DNA of 64,000 bases from NCBI GenBank assembly GCA_021414305.1, contig JAIOOS010000028.1, positions 1-64,000 of the forward strand. The letters run 5' to 3'. The DNA comes from Burkholderiales bacterium (GTDB lineage: Bacteria > Pseudomonadota > Gammaproteobacteria > Burkholderiales > Burkholderiaceae_C). How positions within the stretch are numbered: position 1 is the stretch's first letter; each line of letters starts with the position of its first letter. The notes beneath the pieces were generated by a model. The model was not told where the DNA came from, made no database searches, and was given only the letters and a program-made list of their open reading frames with translations. This document shows positions 1 to 8,770 of this stretch, piece by piece. Both the position numbers and the translations under genes were made by a program.

Positions 1-23
1 CCGCCGAAGGCTGGCTCCGGCGG
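1..23 (-). terminator. Possible terminator stem downstream of pnp
   Basis: A GC-rich dyad (CCGCCG, 11-nt loop, CGGCGG) lies about 30 nt past the pnp stop codon on the minus strand. The T-tract that would prove an intrinsic terminator would fall outside the window, so this is only a position-based suggestion. Confidence 0.25.
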
Positions 24-53
24 GGGTCTGTCGTCTCGTACCGCGTGCCGGCG

Positions 54-2201
54 TTACTCGGCGGCGGGGTTCGGGTTGGCCTTCTTCTCGTACTGGTCGG
101 AGATGTCCGCACCGGTCGCCTGGTCGACGCGACGCATCGACAGCTTGACCTTGCCGCGGTCGTCGAAGCCGATCAGCTTGACCTTGACCACGTCGCCGAC
201 CTTGACGACGTCGGCCGTCTTCTCGACGCGGCGCGGGGCCAGCTCCGAGATGTGGACGAGACCGTCCTTCGAGCCCATGAAGTTCACGAAGGCGCCGAAG
301 TCCATGATCTTGACGACCTTGCCGGAGTAGATCGCGTTCATCTCGGGCTCGGAGACGATGCCCTTGATCCAGTCGATCGCCTTCTTGGCGTTCTCTTCCG
401 AGACCGAGGCGACCTTGATCGTGCCGTCGTCCTCGATGTCGATCTTGCAGCCCGTGACCTCGACGATCTCGCGGATGACCTTGCCGCCCGTGCCGATGAC
501 TTCGCGGATCTTGTCCTTCGGAACCGTGAAGGTCGTGATGCGCGGCGCGTTCTTCGACACTTCCTGGCGCGGGTCGTTCAGGCCCTTGGCCATCTCGCCC
601 AGGATGTGCAGGCGGCCGTCCTTGGCCTGGCCGAGCGCGATCTTCATGATGTTCTCGTCGATCGACGTGATCTTGAGATCCATCTGGAGAGCGGTCACGC
701 CCTTTTCCGTACCGGCCACCTTGAAGTCCATGTCGCCGAGATGGTCCTCGTCGCCGAGGATGTCGGTGAGCACGGCGAAGGCGCGGTCTTCCTTGATGAG
801 ACCCATCGCGATGCCGGCGACCGGGCGCGGCAGCGGGACGCCGGCGTCCATCAGCGACATCGACGAGCCGCACACCGTGGCCATCGAGGACGAGCCGTTG
901 GACTCGGTGATCTCCGACACGACGCGGATCGTGTAGGGGAACTTGTCCTTGGGCGGGAGCAGCGGACGGATCGCGCGCCAGGCGAGCTTGCCGTGGCCGA
1001 TCTCGCGACGGCCGGGCGAGCCCATGCGCTTGGCTTCACCCACCGAGTAGGGGGGGAAGTTGTAGTGCAGCATGAAGTGCTCGCGGTATTCGCCCTCGAG
1101 CGCGTCGATGATCTGTTCGTCGTCGCCCGTGCCGAGCGTCGTGACGACGACGGCCTGCGTCTCGCCGCGCGTGAACAGCGCCGAACCGTGGGTGCGCGGC
1201 AGGAAGCCGACTTCCGTCACGATCGGACGGACGGTCTTCGTGTCGCGGCCGTCGATGCGGCGGCCGGTGTCGAGGATCGCGTCGCGCACGACCTTGGCCT
1301 CGAGCTCCTCGAACTGCGCGCCGAACACGGCGGCTTCCTCGGGGATGTCCTTGAACTTCTCGGCGGCGGACTTCTTGATGGCCGAGACCTTGTCGCGGCG
1401 CGCGAACTTGACCGGATCGGTGTAGGCCTTGCCGAGGTCGCCCGCGAACGCGGCGAGCTTCGACTTGACCGACGCCACGGCCGGCGGGACCGGCGTGAGC
1501 GGCCAGGGATCCTTGGCGGCCGTCTCGGCGAGGCTGATGATCAGGTCGATGACCGGCTGGAACGACTTGTGGCCGAAGGTCACGGCGCCGAGCATCACTT
1601 CCTCGGTCAGTTCCTTGGCTTCCGATTCCACCATCAGGACGCCGTCCTTGGTGCCCGCGACGATGAGGTCGAGGTCCGAGTTCGCCATCTCGCTCTGCAG
1701 CGGATTGATCCTGAGCTCGCCGCCGATCACGCCGACGCGCGCGGCACCGATCGGGCCCATGAACGGGATGCCCGAGATCGTGAGGGCGGCCGAGCAGCCG
1801 ACCATCGCGACGATGTCCGGATCGTTCTCGAGATCGTGGCTCAGCACGGTCGCGATGACCTGGACTTCGTTGCGGAAGCCTTCGGGGAACAGCGGACGGA
1901 CCGGACGGTCGATGAGGCGCGAGGTCAGCGTCTCCTTCTCCGTCGGACGGCCTTCGCGCTTGAAGAAGCCGCCGGGGATCTTGCCCGCAGCGAAGGTCTT
2001 CTCCTGGTAGTGGACGGTCAGCGGGAAGAAGTCCTGGCCGGGCTTGGCGTCCTTCCTGGCGACGACGGTGGCGAGGATGACCGTGTCGGCGATCGACACC
2101 AGCACGGCGCCGCCGGACTGGCGGGCGATTTCACCGGTCTCGAGGGTGACGGTCTGCTGACCCCACTGGAAGGTCTTGGTGACTTTGTTGAAGATGCTCA
2201 T
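54..2201 (-). CDS. pnp: Polyribonucleotide nucleotidyltransferase (PNPase)
   Basis: This 715-aa protein is the phosphorolytic 3'-5' exoribonuclease of the RNA degradosome, acting in the cytoplasm on mRNA decay. It has the two RNase PH-like halves, then a KH domain around residues 558-620 with the GTGGK loop, then an S1 domain from about residue 625 (FGAFVNF and GLVHISEL motifs). The length is typical. The ATG at 2201 begins MSIFNKVTKTFQ and has GAAGGAA eight to ten bases upstream; a longer upstream reading would add residues absent from the family. It lies downstream of rpsO in the conserved rpsO-pnp order, separated by a hairpin. The same order in enterobacteria is subject to RNase III and PNPase autoregulation; that mechanism is not shown here. 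Confidence 0.98.
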   Translation of the reverse strand: MSIFNKVTKTFQWGQQTVTLETGEIARQSGGAVLVSIADTVILATVVARKDAKPGQDFFPLTVHYQEKTFAAGKIPGGFFKREGRPTEKETLTSRLIDRPVRPLFPEGFRNEVQVIATVLSHDLENDPDIVAMVGCSAALTISGIPFMGPIGAARVGVIGGELRINPLQSEMANSDLDLIVAGTKDGVLMVESEAKELTEEVMLGAVTFGHKSFQPVIDLIISLAETAAKDPWPLTPVPPAVASVKSKLAAFAGDLGKAYTDPVKFARRDKVSAIKKSAAEKFKDIPEEAAVFGAQFEELEAKVVRDAILDTGRRIDGRDTKTVRPIVTEVGFLPRTHGSALFTRGETQAVVVTTLGTGDDEQIIDALEGEYREHFMLHYNFPPYSVGEAKRMGSPGRREIGHGKLAWRAIRPLLPPKDKFPYTIRVVSEITESNGSSSMATVCGSSMSLMDAGVPLPRPVAGIAMGLIKEDRAFAVLTDILGDEDHLGDMDFKVAGTEKGVTALQMDLKITSIDENIMKIALGQAKDGRLHILGEMAKGLNDPRQEVSKNAPRITTFTVPKDKIREVIGTGGKVIREIVEVTGCKIDIEDDGTIKVASVSEENAKKAIDWIKGIVSEPEMNAIYSGKVVKIMDFGAFVNFMGSKDGLVHISELAPRRVEKTADVVKVGDVVKVKLIGFDDRGKVKLSMRRVDQATGADISDQYEKKANPNPAAE

Positions 2202-2360
2202 GGCGTGTTCCTTCGTTGCTTCGGGCGCCATCGGGGCGGCACCGGAACCCGGAACGAGAGCTCTGTCGGCGAAATGCCATTCCAAGGGTGCTCGATGCGC
2301 GCCTCGCGCCTGAACATCGGTGGAATGACACAGCCTCGCCTGTCGGCAGCTCGCTCCAAG

Positions 2361-2397
2361 AAATCCGGGAAGCCTGCTCTCGCGATCGGCTTCCCGG
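2361..2397 (-). terminator. Hairpin between rpsO and pnp
   Basis: On the minus strand a perfect 10-bp stem (CCGGGAAGCC / GGCTTCCCGG) with a 13-nt loop is followed by ATTT. It sits 13 nt after the rpsO stop and about 160 nt before pnp. It resembles the partial terminator and processing hairpin found at this place in other rpsO-pnp operons. The short U-run suggests partial readthrough, which would let rpsO be made in excess over pnp. Confidence 0.6.
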
Positions 2398-2409
2398 CTT
2401 CGATTCAGC

Positions 2410-2679
2410 CTACTTGCGCAGGCCGAGCTTCTGGATCAGGGCGGTATAGCGGTCGGCGTCCGTGCTGCGGAGATAGGCGAGCAGGCTCTTGCGCCGGTTG
2501 ACCATCTTCAGCAGGCCACGACGGCCGTGGTGATCCTTCAGATGGGTCTTGAAGTGCGGGGTGAGCTCGTTGATCCGGTCGGTGAGCAAGGCGACTTGCA
2601 CCTCGGTCGACCCGGTGTCGTTGGCGGCTCGGGCGTGCGCCTTGACGATCTCGGCGGTATGTTCGGTGGTGGCGGGCAT
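2410..2679 (-). CDS. rpsO: 30S ribosomal protein S15
   Basis: The 89-aa product is the primary 16S rRNA-binding protein S15 of the small-subunit platform. The family hallmarks are present: GSTEVQVALLTDRIN near residue 23, then HFKTHLKDHHGRRGLL and the RRKSLLAYLRS block, ending in KLGLRK. The length matches the family exactly. The ATG start has GGAAACGAG just upstream. It is the first gene of the rpsO-pnp unit; the 135-nt gap upstream, after the convergently placed aminotransferase stop, should hold its promoter. Confidence 0.98.
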   Translation of the reverse strand: MPATTEHTAEIVKAHARAANDTGSTEVQVALLTDRINELTPHFKTHLKDHHGRRGLLKMVNRRKSLLAYLRSTDADRYTALIQKLGLRK

Positions 2680-2814
2680 CTCGTTTCCAATATGTGAAAC
2701 CGAGCGCCGGGCCGAGTTCGGCCGCGAGATCGGTTTCGGGTTCTGACTTGCGAACGCCGGTGAAACCGACCGGCGCCGTGCTGGCTCTCGCTGCTTCAGC
2801 AGGAGAGCCCGTGA

Positions 2815-3969
2815 TTATAGACCGAGGAAGCGCTGCAGTCGCTCCACCCCCACGACCAGCCGCGCCGGGTCGCGCGAGGCAAAGCACCAGCGGAGCCACC
2901 CCTCGCCCTCCGGGCCGAAGGCGGCGCCAGGCGCCAGGCCGAGGCCGGCTTCCGCGACCAGGCGCTTGGCCAGGGCCAGCGAGTCGGACTCGCCCTCGAC
3001 GCTGAAGAAGGCGTAGAGCCCGCCGGCGGGCTCGGCCACGGTGATGCCGGGCAAGGCCGTCAGGCGGGGCAGGAGGGTGTCGCGGCAGGCGCGCAACCGG
3101 CCGACCAGCTCGGGCACGGAGGTGTCGGCCTGGCTCAACGCCGCCAGCCCGGCGCGTTGCACGAACACCGGCGCGCACGAGGTGTTGAACTCGATCAGCT
3201 TGGCCAGCTCCGGGCCGAGGCCCGGCGGCGCGACGATCCAGCCGAGCCGCCAGCCGGTCATGAGGAAGCTCTTGGAGAAGCTGTGCACGACCAGAAGCCG
3301 GTCGTCGGGCTCGGCGATGTCCAGGAAGCTCGGCGCGCAGGCGCCGGGCACACCGGCGAAGTAGACGCGCTCGTAGACCTCGTCGGCGACGATCCAGGTC
3401 CCGGTGCTGCGGCAATGGGCGAGGAGGATTTCCTGCTCGGCGCGGGTGAGTGTCCAGCCGGTCGGGTTGTTCGGCGAGTTGATGAGCAAGACGCGGGTGT
3501 GTGCAGTCACGGTATGGCGCAGCTCGTCGAGATCGAGCCGCCACGTGCCGCGTTCGGCACGCAGCGCCAGGCGCACGACGCGAGCGCCCAGGATCGCCGG
3601 CTGCGCCGTGAGGTTGGGCCAGACCGGCGTGACCGCCACCACCTCGTCGCCGGCACCCACCAGCGCCTGCATGGCGAGCATGAGGGCGTTGACGCCCGAT
3701 GAGGTGACGGCGATGCGGCTGGCGTCGATCGGCCGATGCAGACCGCTGGCGTAGTGCGCGAGCGCCTCGCGCAACTCGGCCAGGCCGAGGTTGTGCGAGT
3801 AGAAGGTCTCGCCTGCCGACAGTGACTTCACCGCCGCGTCGCGAATGTGCGCCGGCGTCGCCTCGTCGCTTTCACCGAACCAGAACGGCAGCACGTCGCT
3901 GCGGCCGAGCGCGGCGTTGGCGACTTCGCGGATCTTCGATCCCGGCAGGTCCCGAATGACTTGTCTCAT
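2815..3969 (-). CDS. PLP-dependent class I/II aminotransferase
   Basis: A 384-aa fold-type I aminotransferase that transfers amino groups between an amino acid and a 2-oxo acid in the cytoplasm. The substrate cannot be read from sequence. Visible features are SPNNPTGW at 165-172, DEVYER at 196-201 and the PLP lysine K233 in SFSKSFLMTGWRLGW, followed by the conserved arginine of the R-L-G-W segment. The length is normal. There is no strong Shine-Dalgarno before the ATG at 3969. It diverges from the Hsp20 gene and is followed by rpsO on the same strand after 135 nt, so it is probably its own unit. Confidence 0.88.
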   Translation of the reverse strand: MRQVIRDLPGSKIREVANAALGRSDVLPFWFGESDEATPAHIRDAAVKSLSAGETFYSHNLGLAELREALAHYASGLHRPIDASRIAVTSSGVNALMLAMQALVGAGDEVVAVTPVWPNLTAQPAILGARVVRLALRAERGTWRLDLDELRHTVTAHTRVLLINSPNNPTGWTLTRAEQEILLAHCRSTGTWIVADEVYERVYFAGVPGACAPSFLDIAEPDDRLLVVHSFSKSFLMTGWRLGWIVAPPGLGPELAKLIEFNTSCAPVFVQRAGLAALSQADTSVPELVGRLRACRDTLLPRLTALPGITVAEPAGGLYAFFSVEGESDSLALAKRLVAEAGLGLAPGAAFGPEGEGWLRWCFASRDPARLVVGVERLQRFLGL

Positions 3970-3988
3970 GCGATGCGTGGCCAGCGGC

Positions 3989-4017
3989 CCTTGAAAACAA
4001 AAATGCCGCTCTCAACT
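3989..4017 (+). promoter_or_regulatory. Candidate heat-shock (sigma-32-like) promoter for hsp20
   Basis: A CCTTGAAA element matches the -35 of sigma-32 promoters. Fourteen bases further, CTCAACT is only a weak match to the CCCCATnT -10. It sits 56 nt upstream of a small heat-shock gene, which makes the reading plausible. The weak -10 keeps confidence low. Confidence 0.35.
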
Positions 4018-4072
4018 CGGCGGCAGGGTCGCAGCGGTGGTGCAGCGACCGAACCCATTGTAGGAGCTCGCC

Positions 4073-4573
4073 ATGTTTGTACTCCCCCTCTCCCGCCCCG
4101 CTTCCCTGCTGCGCCGCAGCCCCGTCGCGCCCGCGTTCGGCACCGCGCTCGACCGCCTGTTCGACGAGTCGTTCGACCGCTACGTCGGCGGCAGCGCAAC
4201 CGGCGCCGACAGCCGCACGCCCGCGATGGACGTCTCCGAAAGCGACGCCGCGTACACGATCGTCTTCGAGGTTCCGGGCACGACCCGCGAGCAGCTCAAG
4301 GTCTCGGTCGAAGGCAAGCGCGTCGTGCTGAGCACGGTGGTCGCGAGCGAAGCCGCTGCGCCGGTGGAAGGCCAGGTGGCGCCCGTGGCCGAAGCCAGGC
4401 CGGCCGCCCGCGTTCTCTACCGCGAGCGTTCGGTCGCGGCCTACGCCCGCACCGTCGTGCTGCCGGCCGAAGTGGACCAGGCGCAATCGCAGGCGAGGTT
4501 CGAGAACGGCGTCCTGACGCTCACGCTCGCCAAGAAGGTGCCCGCGGGCGCCACGCAACTGAGCATCGCCTGA
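4073..4573 (+). CDS. Hsp20/alpha-crystallin small heat-shock protein
   Basis: A 166-aa ATP-independent holdase chaperone that keeps unfolded proteins soluble in the cytoplasm. The N-terminal 45 residues are variable with an FDRLFDESFDR helix. The alpha-crystallin domain runs from about residue 50 (PAMDVSESDAAYTIVFEVPG) to 157, ending in the signature A-x-x-x-N-G-V-L-T-L-T-L-A-K-K. A roughly 20-residue Ala/Pro/Val insertion interrupts the domain's central loop near residues 92-112 (VASEAAAPVEGQ onward). The start has TAGGAGctcgcc before ATG. It is monocistronic, converging with tsaD, and has a sigma-32-like -35 upstream. Confidence 0.93.
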   Translation: MFVLPLSRPASLLRRSPVAPAFGTALDRLFDESFDRYVGGSATGADSRTPAMDVSESDAAYTIVFEVPGTTREQLKVSVEGKRVVLSTVVASEAAAPVEGQVAPVAEARPAARVLYRERSVAAYARTVVLPAEVDQAQSQARFENGVLTLTLAKKVPAGATQLSIA

Positions 4574-4595
4574 CCGGGCGACGCCCGAGGGCCGC

Positions 4596-5648
4596 TCAAG
4601 CCGCCCTCGCGGCGAGCGGCTCGGCGGTCAGCGGCCAGCGCGGCAGCACGTCGAAGGCGTAGTCCGACGACAGCGCGGCGATGCCGCGCTGCAGCCGCAT
4701 TGCCGCGGCGAGCGCGATCATCGCGCCGTTGTCGGTGCAAAGCGCCAGCTCCGGGAAGTAGACCCGGGCCTGGCGCTTCTCGCATTCGCTGCGCAAGCGC
4801 GCGCGCAGGACCGTGTTGGCGCCGACGCCGCCGGCCACGACGAGCCGACTGCAACTCGTGCGCTGCAACGCCGCCATCGTCTTGCGGACGAGCACGTCGA
4901 CGATCGCCTCCTGCGTCGACGCGGCGAGGTCGGCGCGCGGCTGTTCGCAGTTCGCGCCCTCCAGCTTGAGCGCATGGGTGCGAACGGCGGTCTTGAGGCC
5001 GGCGAAGGAAAAGTCGAGCGAGTCGCGTTGTAGCAGCGGACGCGGCAAGGCATACGCCGTCCGATCGCCGAATTCGGCAAGCCGGGCCAGCGCCGGCCCG
5101 CCCGGATAGCCAAGGCCTAGCAGCTTCGCCGACTTGTCGAAGGCCTCGCCGGCGGCGTCGTCGATCGTGTCGCCGAGCAACGCGTAGGCGCCGACGTCGG
5201 TCACCTCGAGGAGTTGAGTGTGGCCGCCCGAGACGAGGAGCGCGACGAACGGGAAGGTGGGCGGATCGGCCGAGAGAAAGGGCGAGAGCAGGTGCCCTTC
5301 CAGGTGGTGGATGCCAAGGGCGGGCTTGCCGAGCGCCGCAGCGAGCGCGCAGGCGACGCCGGCACCCACCAATAGCGCGCCGGCGAGGCCCGGCCCGCGG
5401 GTGTAGGCGACGACGTCGATCGACGCGAGGTCGGCGCCGGCCGATTGCAGGACCTCGCGCGTCAGCGGCAAGACGCGGCGGATGTGATCGCGCGAGGCGA
5501 GCTCGGGGACCACGCCGCCGTAGTCGGCATGCATCTCGACCTGGCTGTGCAGGGCCTGGGCGAGCAGCGTCGGCGTCGAATCGCCCTCGGTATCGACGAG
5601 GGCGATGCCGGTTTCGTCGCAGGAGGTTTCGATGCCGAGGACGCGCAT
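4596..5648 (-). CDS. tsaD: tRNA N6-adenosine threonylcarbamoyltransferase TsaD
   Basis: This 350-aa protein transfers the threonylcarbamoyl group from threonylcarbamoyl-AMP to A37 of ANN-decoding tRNAs, acting with TsaB and TsaE. The N-terminus GIETSCDETG and the metal-binding HHLEGH (114-119, histidines H115 and H119) are diagnostic, as are LLVSGGHTQLL and the GxGVGAN segment (VAGGVGAN). Length is normal for the ASKHA-fold family. The gene is convergent with hsp20 and is preceded by a luxR gene on the same strand that ends only 40 nt upstream, so readthrough from the peptide locus is possible. Confidence 0.97.
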   Translation of the reverse strand: MRVLGIETSCDETGIALVDTEGDSTPTLLAQALHSQVEMHADYGGVVPELASRDHIRRVLPLTREVLQSAGADLASIDVVAYTRGPGLAGALLVGAGVACALAAALGKPALGIHHLEGHLLSPFLSADPPTFPFVALLVSGGHTQLLEVTDVGAYALLGDTIDDAAGEAFDKSAKLLGLGYPGGPALARLAEFGDRTAYALPRPLLQRDSLDFSFAGLKTAVRTHALKLEGANCEQPRADLAASTQEAIVDVLVRKTMAALQRTSCSRLVVAGGVGANTVLRARLRSECEKRQARVYFPELALCTDNGAMIALAAAMRLQRGIAALSSDYAFDVLPRWPLTAEPLAARAA

Positions 5649-5688
5649 CGGGGGAGTTTAGGCGGCCCCTAATTGCCCACCGAACGGC

Positions 5689-6483
5689 TCAATGGATCAG
5701 ACCCAGGCGTAGGGCCTTGACGACGGCGTGAGGTTTATTGGTGCATTCAAGCTTGCGAACGGCCGACGCGAGGATCTTGACCACCGAGCCTTCGGCGATG
5801 GATAGGATCATGCCGGTCTCCCATGCAGTCTTGCCTTCGGCGGCCCATTGGAGGCATTCGTGTTCACGGGGGCTGAGTCGGATCGGACTGTGTCTGCTTG
5901 AATCGATCCGGGCCTGAGAGTCGAGGAGGCCGACGGCGGTGCATTGGACGAACGTTCCGAAGAGGTGGACCCTCGCGACCAACTCTGTCAGCTCAGCTCG
6001 GCACGTAGGAAGTGGCATTCGGCGATCCACCCCGAAGAAGACATGCACATGATCTGGCAGATGGACCGCCAGAGCCACGCCATATCCAAAACCGAACGGC
6101 GCTTGATGCTCCCACTTCTCCGCAAGGCCGGCAACTATGTATGTAGATTGGCCATAGGCAATCGGCGCCCCGGAACGCTTGCAGTACTGCATGACCGGAT
6201 CCACTTTGGCGGCCTCTCGGTCGTCATAGTCCACGTACTCTGGCGGGGCGTTGTTAATTTGGCCGACGATGATTGAACTGCTCGAGCTCGAAAAGTCGTC
6301 TCGGATGAGCATGACGCTATAGCGATCGAAACCCGTACTTGAAACGAAATTTTTGACCTGGAGTTCCAATGCAAGGCTGTCTTGAGCGCTGGTGACATTC
6401 AAGAACTCGTCCCTGACAAGGCTCGTGCCAATCAGGCGCGCCGCAGCGTCGACGGCTATTGCTCGATCATGCGGGGTAGACAT
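5689..6483 (-). CDS. LuxR-family regulator with autoinducer-binding domain (distal to exporter)
   Basis: A 264-aa regulator with an N-terminal autoinducer-binding-like domain (about 40-185) and a C-terminal LuxR-type helix-turn-helix (about 200-264: RLSPREHECLQWAAEGKT, ending VVKALRLGLIH). The D-P pair of the ligand pocket is kept (D95-P96), but the pocket tryptophans of AHL receptors are replaced: Y83 near the first and Y110 at the second. The recognition region is degenerate (IAEGSVVKILASAVRKLE) compared with the S-E-R-T-V/A-x-x-H-x-x-N pattern of its paralog. I chose ATG 6483 because GGAG stands six bases before it; a GTG at 6510 is possible. It is last in the peptide locus, with lower GC than its neighbours. 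It could be a co-regulator or non-canonical DNA binder. Confidence 0.85.
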   Translation of the reverse strand: MSTPHDRAIAVDAAARLIGTSLVRDEFLNVTSAQDSLALELQVKNFVSSTGFDRYSVMLIRDDFSSSSSSIIVGQINNAPPEYVDYDDREAAKVDPVMQYCKRSGAPIAYGQSTYIVAGLAEKWEHQAPFGFGYGVALAVHLPDHVHVFFGVDRRMPLPTCRAELTELVARVHLFGTFVQCTAVGLLDSQARIDSSRHSPIRLSPREHECLQWAAEGKTAWETGMILSIAEGSVVKILASAVRKLECTNKPHAVVKALRLGLIH

Positions 6484-6600
6484 GAGTAGCTCCGACGGCC
6501 GGGTGCGCACCCCGCCTCACTGAAAATCATAGCGAGCCGACAAGGGCGCGCAAGACCGAGCACCCGGATTGCGGCGTATCTATTAGGCGGAGCCTACCTG

Positions 6601-6621
6601 TCCGTCGACAATCCTGACGGA
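6601..6621 (-). terminator. Dyad just after the exporter gene
   Basis: TCCGTC and GACGGA form a 6-bp stem with a 9-nt loop one base past the exporter stop. There is no T-tract, so it may be a weak terminator or an operator for the next luxR gene. A second short dyad, TAGGC-GGA-GCCTA, lies at 6584-6596. The 139 nt between exporter and luxR show no other gene. Confidence 0.3.
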
Positions 6622-6622
6622 G

Positions 6623-8770
6623 CTAACGCGTGTGATTCCCCGCGCTGGGTACGCTGCGCAAATCCTGCGCCACCCGCCCGTCCTGCAACACGATCACCCG
6701 CCCCGCCGAGGCGATCGTCTCGGGCCGGTGCGCGACGATGACCCGGGTGATGTCGAGCTGCCGGATCGCCGCATTCACCTCGCGCTCGCGTTCGACGTCC
6801 AGCGCGCTGGTCGCCTCGTCGAGGAACAGGAACTTCGGCCGCTTGTAGAGCGCGCGCGCCAACAGGATCCGCTGGCGCTGCCCGCCCGAGAGGCTCGTGC
6901 CCATGTCGCCGACCAGCGTGTGCCAGCCCATCGGCATTGCCTCGATCTCGTCGGCGATCGCGGCGATGCGGGCGCATTGCTCGGCCCAGGCGGTGTCGGC
7001 GTCGGCATCGAAGAATGTGATGTTGTCGACGATCGAGCCGGCGAAGAGCTGGTCTTCCTGCATCACCGTGCCGATCATGTCGCGCCAGGCGCGCAGGCCC
7101 ACCTGCTGCAGGTCGACGCCGCCGACCCGGATCTGGCCCGACTGCGGCGCGAGGATGCCGAGCATGCACTTCAGCAGCGTCGTCTTGCCGCAGCCCGAGG
7201 GCCCGACGATCGCCACCGAGTCGCCCGCGTCGATGCGCAGGTTCAGCCTGCGCAGAATCGGCTCTTCGGCAGCCGAGTAGGCGAAACGGACATCGACCAC
7301 CTCGAGGGTCGGCGTTCCGTCGCCGATCTTGGCGGCCACATCGACCATCGGCTCGGGCTCGGCCAGCACGATGTCGGCCAGACGCTCGCCCTGCAAACGC
7401 AGCATCTTGATGTCGACTGCCTTGTCGATCAGCGCGCTGATCCGCTGGGCGAACTGCTCCTTGTAGGCGAGAAAGGCGAACAGCATGCCGACTGAGAACC
7501 GGTGATCGAGCACCAGCAGCGCGCCGACCCAGATCACCGCGACGCGCTCGATTCCGAACACGAGCTTGTGCAGCACGACGAACATCAGGTCGAGCTTGCG
7601 CGTCGCGATGTTCGCGTTCATCGCGTCGACCACCAGGTTCATGAAGCGCGCCTGCCGGTCGGCCTGGCGGTTGAACAACTTGATCGACTGCACGCCGCGC
7701 AGCGACTCGAGGAAATGGGTCGAGCGCTTGGCGTCGAAGACGATCGCCTCCTCGGTGGCCTCGCGCAGGGGGCGGAAGAACACCCGCCGCAGCAAGCCGT
7801 AGGCGACGACGCTAGCGAGCGCAATCGCCGTCAGCGTGCCGCTGTAGACGAGCATCATCGCCAGCGTCACGACCACCAGCAGGCCGTCGAGCACGGCCTC
7901 GACGAAGCTCGTGGTCATCGTCTGCTGGATGTGCTGGACGGCACCGAAGCGTGACATCACGTCGCCAGTGTTGCGCCGATCGAACCAGGTCACCGGCAGT
8001 CGCATCAGGTGCGCGAACACGTTCGAGAGCCACTGCAGGTTGAGCGTGGACGACAGATGGAGTACGGCCCACGAACGGATCGCCCCCGCGCCCACCTGGA
8101 TCAGCACGAGCAGGGCGAAACCGATGCCGAGCGTGACGAGCAGGTCGCGGTCGTTGCTGACGAGCACCCCGTCGACCACCCACTGCAGGTAGAACGGCGT
8201 GAGCAGCATGAACGCCTCGAGGGCGAAGGCGAGCAGGAAGATCTGCGTCAGCGAGCGTTTCAGTCCACTCACGCGGCCGAGCAGTTGCCGCAGGCCCACG
8301 GTCTGCCGCTCGACGCCGGGCCGGAAGTCGGCCTCGGGCGTGAGCTCGAGGGCGATGCCGGTGAAGTGCCGCGAGACCTCCGCCAGAGGAAGCCGGCGCA
8401 CCCCGCGGGCCGGGTCGTGGATCACCGCGCGGCCGCCAGACAGCTCCTTCAGGACGACGAAGTGGTTCAGGTCCCAATGCAGGATGCACGGCAGCTCGAG
8501 CTGCGGCAGATGCTCCATCTCGGCCCGCACAGCGCGCGGGCTCAGGTGCAGTTGGCCGGCGACCCGAACCAGGTCGGCCATGGTCGCGCCCTTCATCGAC
8601 ACCGAGAAGCGGCGGCGGAGCGTGGCCAGGTCGCTCTCGAAGCCGTGCCGTGCGGCGATCATCGCCAGGCAGGCCAGGCCGCACTCGGCCCCTTCGGTCT
8701 GCAGCAACATCGGCAGGCGCTTGCGCACCCCGCCGAAATTCAGCGCGTCGAGCAGAGAGGCTGCGCTCAC
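6623..8770 (-). CDS. C39 peptidase-containing ABC exporter (bacteriocin/peptide type)
   Basis: A 715-aa inner-membrane transporter that both cuts the leader from a peptide precursor and exports the product. The N-terminal C39 peptidase has the full catalytic set: Q24, C30 in GAECGLACLAMIA, H103 in DLNHFVVL and D119 in IHDPARG. The transmembrane domain spans about 170-440, and the ABC domain has Walker A GPSGCGKT (523-530), LSGGQ (627-631) and Walker B FLFLDE. I place the start at GTG 8770, whose GTGA overlaps the adaptor's TGA, giving translational coupling and the usual peptidase N-terminus. Lower confidence attaches to the substrate, inferred to be the 46-aa peptide encoded just upstream. 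Confidence 0.95.
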   Translation of the reverse strand: MSAASLLDALNFGGVRKRLPMLLQTEGAECGLACLAMIAARHGFESDLATLRRRFSVSMKGATMADLVRVAGQLHLSPRAVRAEMEHLPQLELPCILHWDLNHFVVLKELSGGRAVIHDPARGVRRLPLAEVSRHFTGIALELTPEADFRPGVERQTVGLRQLLGRVSGLKRSLTQIFLLAFALEAFMLLTPFYLQWVVDGVLVSNDRDLLVTLGIGFALLVLIQVGAGAIRSWAVLHLSSTLNLQWLSNVFAHLMRLPVTWFDRRNTGDVMSRFGAVQHIQQTMTTSFVEAVLDGLLVVVTLAMMLVYSGTLTAIALASVVAYGLLRRVFFRPLREATEEAIVFDAKRSTHFLESLRGVQSIKLFNRQADRQARFMNLVVDAMNANIATRKLDLMFVVLHKLVFGIERVAVIWVGALLVLDHRFSVGMLFAFLAYKEQFAQRISALIDKAVDIKMLRLQGERLADIVLAEPEPMVDVAAKIGDGTPTLEVVDVRFAYSAAEEPILRRLNLRIDAGDSVAIVGPSGCGKTTLLKCMLGILAPQSGQIRVGGVDLQQVGLRAWRDMIGTVMQEDQLFAGSIVDNITFFDADADTAWAEQCARIAAIADEIEAMPMGWHTLVGDMGTSLSGGQRQRILLARALYKRPKFLFLDEATSALDVEREREVNAAIRQLDITRVIVAHRPETIASAGRVIVLQDGRVAQDLRSVPSAGNHTR

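Noticed and set aside
45..2501. An 818-codon plus-strand frame over pnp
   Set aside because: It is Asp/Leu/Arg-rich antisense of pnp and rpsO with no domain, and the minus strand encodes the well-conserved genes.
4575..4587. CGGGC-GAC-GCCCG stem between hsp20 and tsaD
   Set aside because: Only five pairs with no T-tract, in very GC-rich sequence where such stems arise by chance.
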